In this document: one piece after another, positions 30,691 through 32,330 of the stretch
Layout: every line of letters starts with the position of its first letter
Position numbering within the stretch: position 1 is the first letter of the stretch
Source of the DNA: Opitutia bacterium
GTDB lineage: Bacteria; Verrucomicrobiota; Verrucomicrobiae; Opitutales; UBA953
NCBI GenBank assembly: GCA_004558035.1
Contig: SFEJ01000027.1
Coordinates: forward strand, 1-32,330
Length of the DNA stretch: 32,330 nt
Direction of reading: 5' to 3'
Made by a program: the position numbers and the translations under genes
Notes under the pieces: model-generated
The model's input: the letters and a program-made list of their open reading frames with translations, nothing else
What the model was told of the DNA's origin: nothing
Databases searched by the model: none

Positions 30691-31257
30691 ATGGCGAATC
30701 CGGAAGAGGCGACGATTCACGACAAGGTGCGCGGCAATTTTCTGCTGGCGCGCCTCGGCGTGAAGGGAATTTTCGAGCGCTCCGTCGTCTGGATTTCGCG
30801 TTTTTCCCGCGACGAAGGCGCGCAGGGGCTGATCCTCAACGCGCCCATGCGGCGGATGCTGGGCGAATGCTCGCCGTCGTTCACGGGAACGCCGCTCGCG
30901 CGGATTCCGATGCACGTCGGCGGTCCCGTCGGAGCGGCGGGGCTGACGCTGCTCGCCTGTATCCGCAATCCCATTACGGGCGGACGCGTCGTGCAGCTGG
31001 GACTTTCTCCCGACCGCGTGCGCGAGCTCGCCGGCGATCCCGCGGCGCGCCTCTTCGCGTTCGCGGGAACGTCCGGCTGGGCGCCGCGTCAGCTCGAAGA
31101 CGAGCTCGCTTCGGGAACGTGGCTGCCCGTCCGCGCGGACTTCGACGCGTGGTGCGAATCCGCCGAGCCCGATCTGTGGCGCCGCCTCGCGGAAAAGAGC
31201 CGCCGCCTCGAAGCGCGCCTCATGACCCGCGCTCCCCGCAATCTCTCCGACAATTGA
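30691..31257 (+). CDS. yqgE: YqgE/AlgH family protein
   Basis: The 188-residue protein shows the UPF0301 pattern: GNFLLARLGVKGIFERSVVW, FSRDEGAQGLILNAPM, HVGGPVGAAGL and FAGTSGWAPRQLEDELASGT, the last being the family hallmark (GYAGWxxGQLExEL). The biochemical role is not firmly known; AlgH was linked to alginate regulation in Pseudomonas. In many genomes yqgE lies next to yqgF (ruvX), and here it is less than 2.5 kb away. Phage-derived sequence of the opposite strand begins within about ten bases of its stop codon at 31255-31257. Its C-terminus (APRNLSDN) looks natural. Confidence 0.93.
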   Translation: MANPEEATIHDKVRGNFLLARLGVKGIFERSVVWISRFSRDEGAQGLILNAPMRRMLGECSPSFTGTPLARIPMHVGGPVGAAGLTLLACIRNPITGGRVVQLGLSPDRVRELAGDPAARLFAFAGTSGWAPRQLEDELASGTWLPVRADFDAWCESAEPDLWRRLAEKSRRLEARLMTRAPRNLSDN

Positions 31258-31261
31258 GCCG

Positions 31262-32330
31262 CGCGCGACCACGATACCCCCGCCTTCGGGAATCTTGACG
31301 TCGAGACCGTATTTGTCGAAGTCAGCTTTCGCGCCGCCTCGCGGACGTCTTCGTCGAGCGCCGCGAACGGGTCTTCCGTCTCCTCTTCGTTCTCGACAAG
31401 AGAAAATTTTCGCTTGCCGATTACTTCGCCGAGTGCATCATTGGAAAAATCTTCCTCCGTAAGGAGCGATGGATTCCCGCGCTTTGAAGCCGCCGCTGGC
31501 AATTGCAGCCTGTTCGCCCGCAGATAAGCGCGGGATTTTTGTTGGTTCACGTAAAGCGCGAGGCCGTCGTTCATGAATCCGAGGATCTGTCTTGCAGGCC
31601 TTCCGTAGATGCTTGTGATTTTGTTCACGCGTTTTCCGCGCTCTTTTGCGTTCTGATCGATGGCGACGGACACGACTGACTTTTCTCCTGTGTTCGCGTC
31701 CATGATTTCTACGAGCACGACGACGGAATCTTCCGGTCGCGTCTTTGAAGTGAACACCGCCATCGGGTCGTCGATGTTGGTCAGCAGGTCGCGCAGGTAG
31801 CCGACGGCGATTCCGTGCTTTTCCTTCGTGATCTTGTTCAGCGCGTTCCCGGAAATCACAATCGGCAAATCGTCGATTCCGCACGCCTTCCATACCGTAG
31901 GAACTCTTTCCAAAACTTTGTATTCCGCGTCTCCTCGAAGCTTTCCCGCCTCATATGCGTCGAGAACGTCGTTCCACGCGCTCTGCTCTTCCGTCGAAAT
32001 CGAATACCTTATGTCCGGATTCTCCGGAGCATACGTCCCCGCGTTCTCCGTCGCGCTCTTGATTTGCTCCGGGAAAAACGCGATTTTCACGTCGTCCGAA
32101 AGCGTCCGCTTCGGAATGAAGCCGTCGTAGCCCAACACCTCGGAGACCCAGCGAAGCGCAGATTCTCCGCCCCACACCGAAAACAGCTCTCCGAGAATGT
32201 CCGAATCCGATGTCTCGACGTAGTTTTTTCTCACGGAGAAAATCACGTTCACGGCTTCCTCAAGAGAACGCTCATACCATTCCTTGCTCGGATACCCTTT
32301 GACGTTGCTCGCGTAATTCGCAACCTTGTC
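31262..32330 (-). pseudogene. Phage polyvalent protein: ART-like remnant plus MuF-C-like domain, truncated
   Basis: The minus-strand frame is open to the window edge, so the start is missing. The first part (LRWVSEVLGYDGFIPK, then FFPEQIKSATENAGTYAPEN and PDIRYSI) looks like the end of an ADP-ribosyltransferase-type domain common in phage polyvalent proteins. The next about 130 residues, ACGIDDLPIVISGNALNKIT, DPMAVFTSKTRPEDSVVVLVE, VNKITSIYGR and YLRANRLQLP, match the phage MuF C-terminal domain. Such proteins are packaged and injected with phage DNA. Near 31327 the frame appears to shift: ADFDKYGLDVKIPEGGGIVV continues the sense in the -1 frame. The gene then runs into the antisense of yqgE, so its 3' end is lost. 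Domain naming is from memory of the families. Confidence 0.6.

Noticed and set aside
31324..31330. A programmed -1 frameshift in the MuF-C-type gene
   Set aside because: The bases there (CGA AAG) do not form an X XXY YYZ heptamer; a mutation or error in a truncated gene is more likely.

Overview
The window looks like chromosomal DNA from a GC-rich (about 60-65% by eye) member of the Verrucomicrobiota, probably Opitutales-like. The best taxonomic marker is the pseudopilin set related to the Verru_Chthon cassette proteins A-D. SD-poor, very short mRNA leaders and a secreted GH95 fucosidase fit but do not prove this. No tRNA, rRNA or CRISPR array was seen.

Layout. Positions 1-3341 are a decayed tailed-phage region on the minus strand: a tape-measure gene with two frameshifts, a second orphan copy of its N-terminus, and the 3' part of a tail assembly chaperone that still carries a -1 slippery heptamer. 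Four small plus-strand membrane-protein ORFs fit between these genes. Positions 3468-8582 hold obgE, a SUI1/YciH-like gene, secA and a small lipoprotein. Positions 8662-13228 hold a GH95 alpha-L-fucosidase, a flavin-reductase-like gene, a 440-bp MITE-like element and an aldo/keto reductase. Positions 13309-18792 (minus) hold glgP, rplT, rpmI and malQ. Positions 19023-28223 hold five pseudopilin-like genes split around a RluB-type pseudouridine synthase. Positions 28255-31257 hold ruvX, truA, a RidA-family gene, a dCMP deaminase and yqgE. From 31262 to the right edge is a minus-strand phage polyvalent protein (ART-like remnant plus MuF-C-like domain), truncated against the end of yqgE.

How it fits together. 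glgP and malQ form a glycogen/maltodextrin breakdown pair. The prepilin genes at 24932-28223 run in an order resembling gspG-H-I-J, with the large GspK-like member on the opposite strand. Phage genes flank the 28-kb housekeeping block on both sides in the same orientation and in the expected head-to-tail order.

The most striking signal is a 9-mer, GCGGGAACG, and its complement. I count about 49 perfect copies by eye (25 and 24 per strand) where fewer than one is expected. It occurs in all three reading frames, is concentrated in intergenic gaps, and forms the stems of terminators as inverted pairs. That is the pattern of DNA uptake sequences in Neisseriaceae and Pasteurellaceae, though I know of no such motif described in this lineage. 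A second layer is several families of AT-rich palindromic intergenic repeats, including a pair that flanks malQ in inverted orientation.
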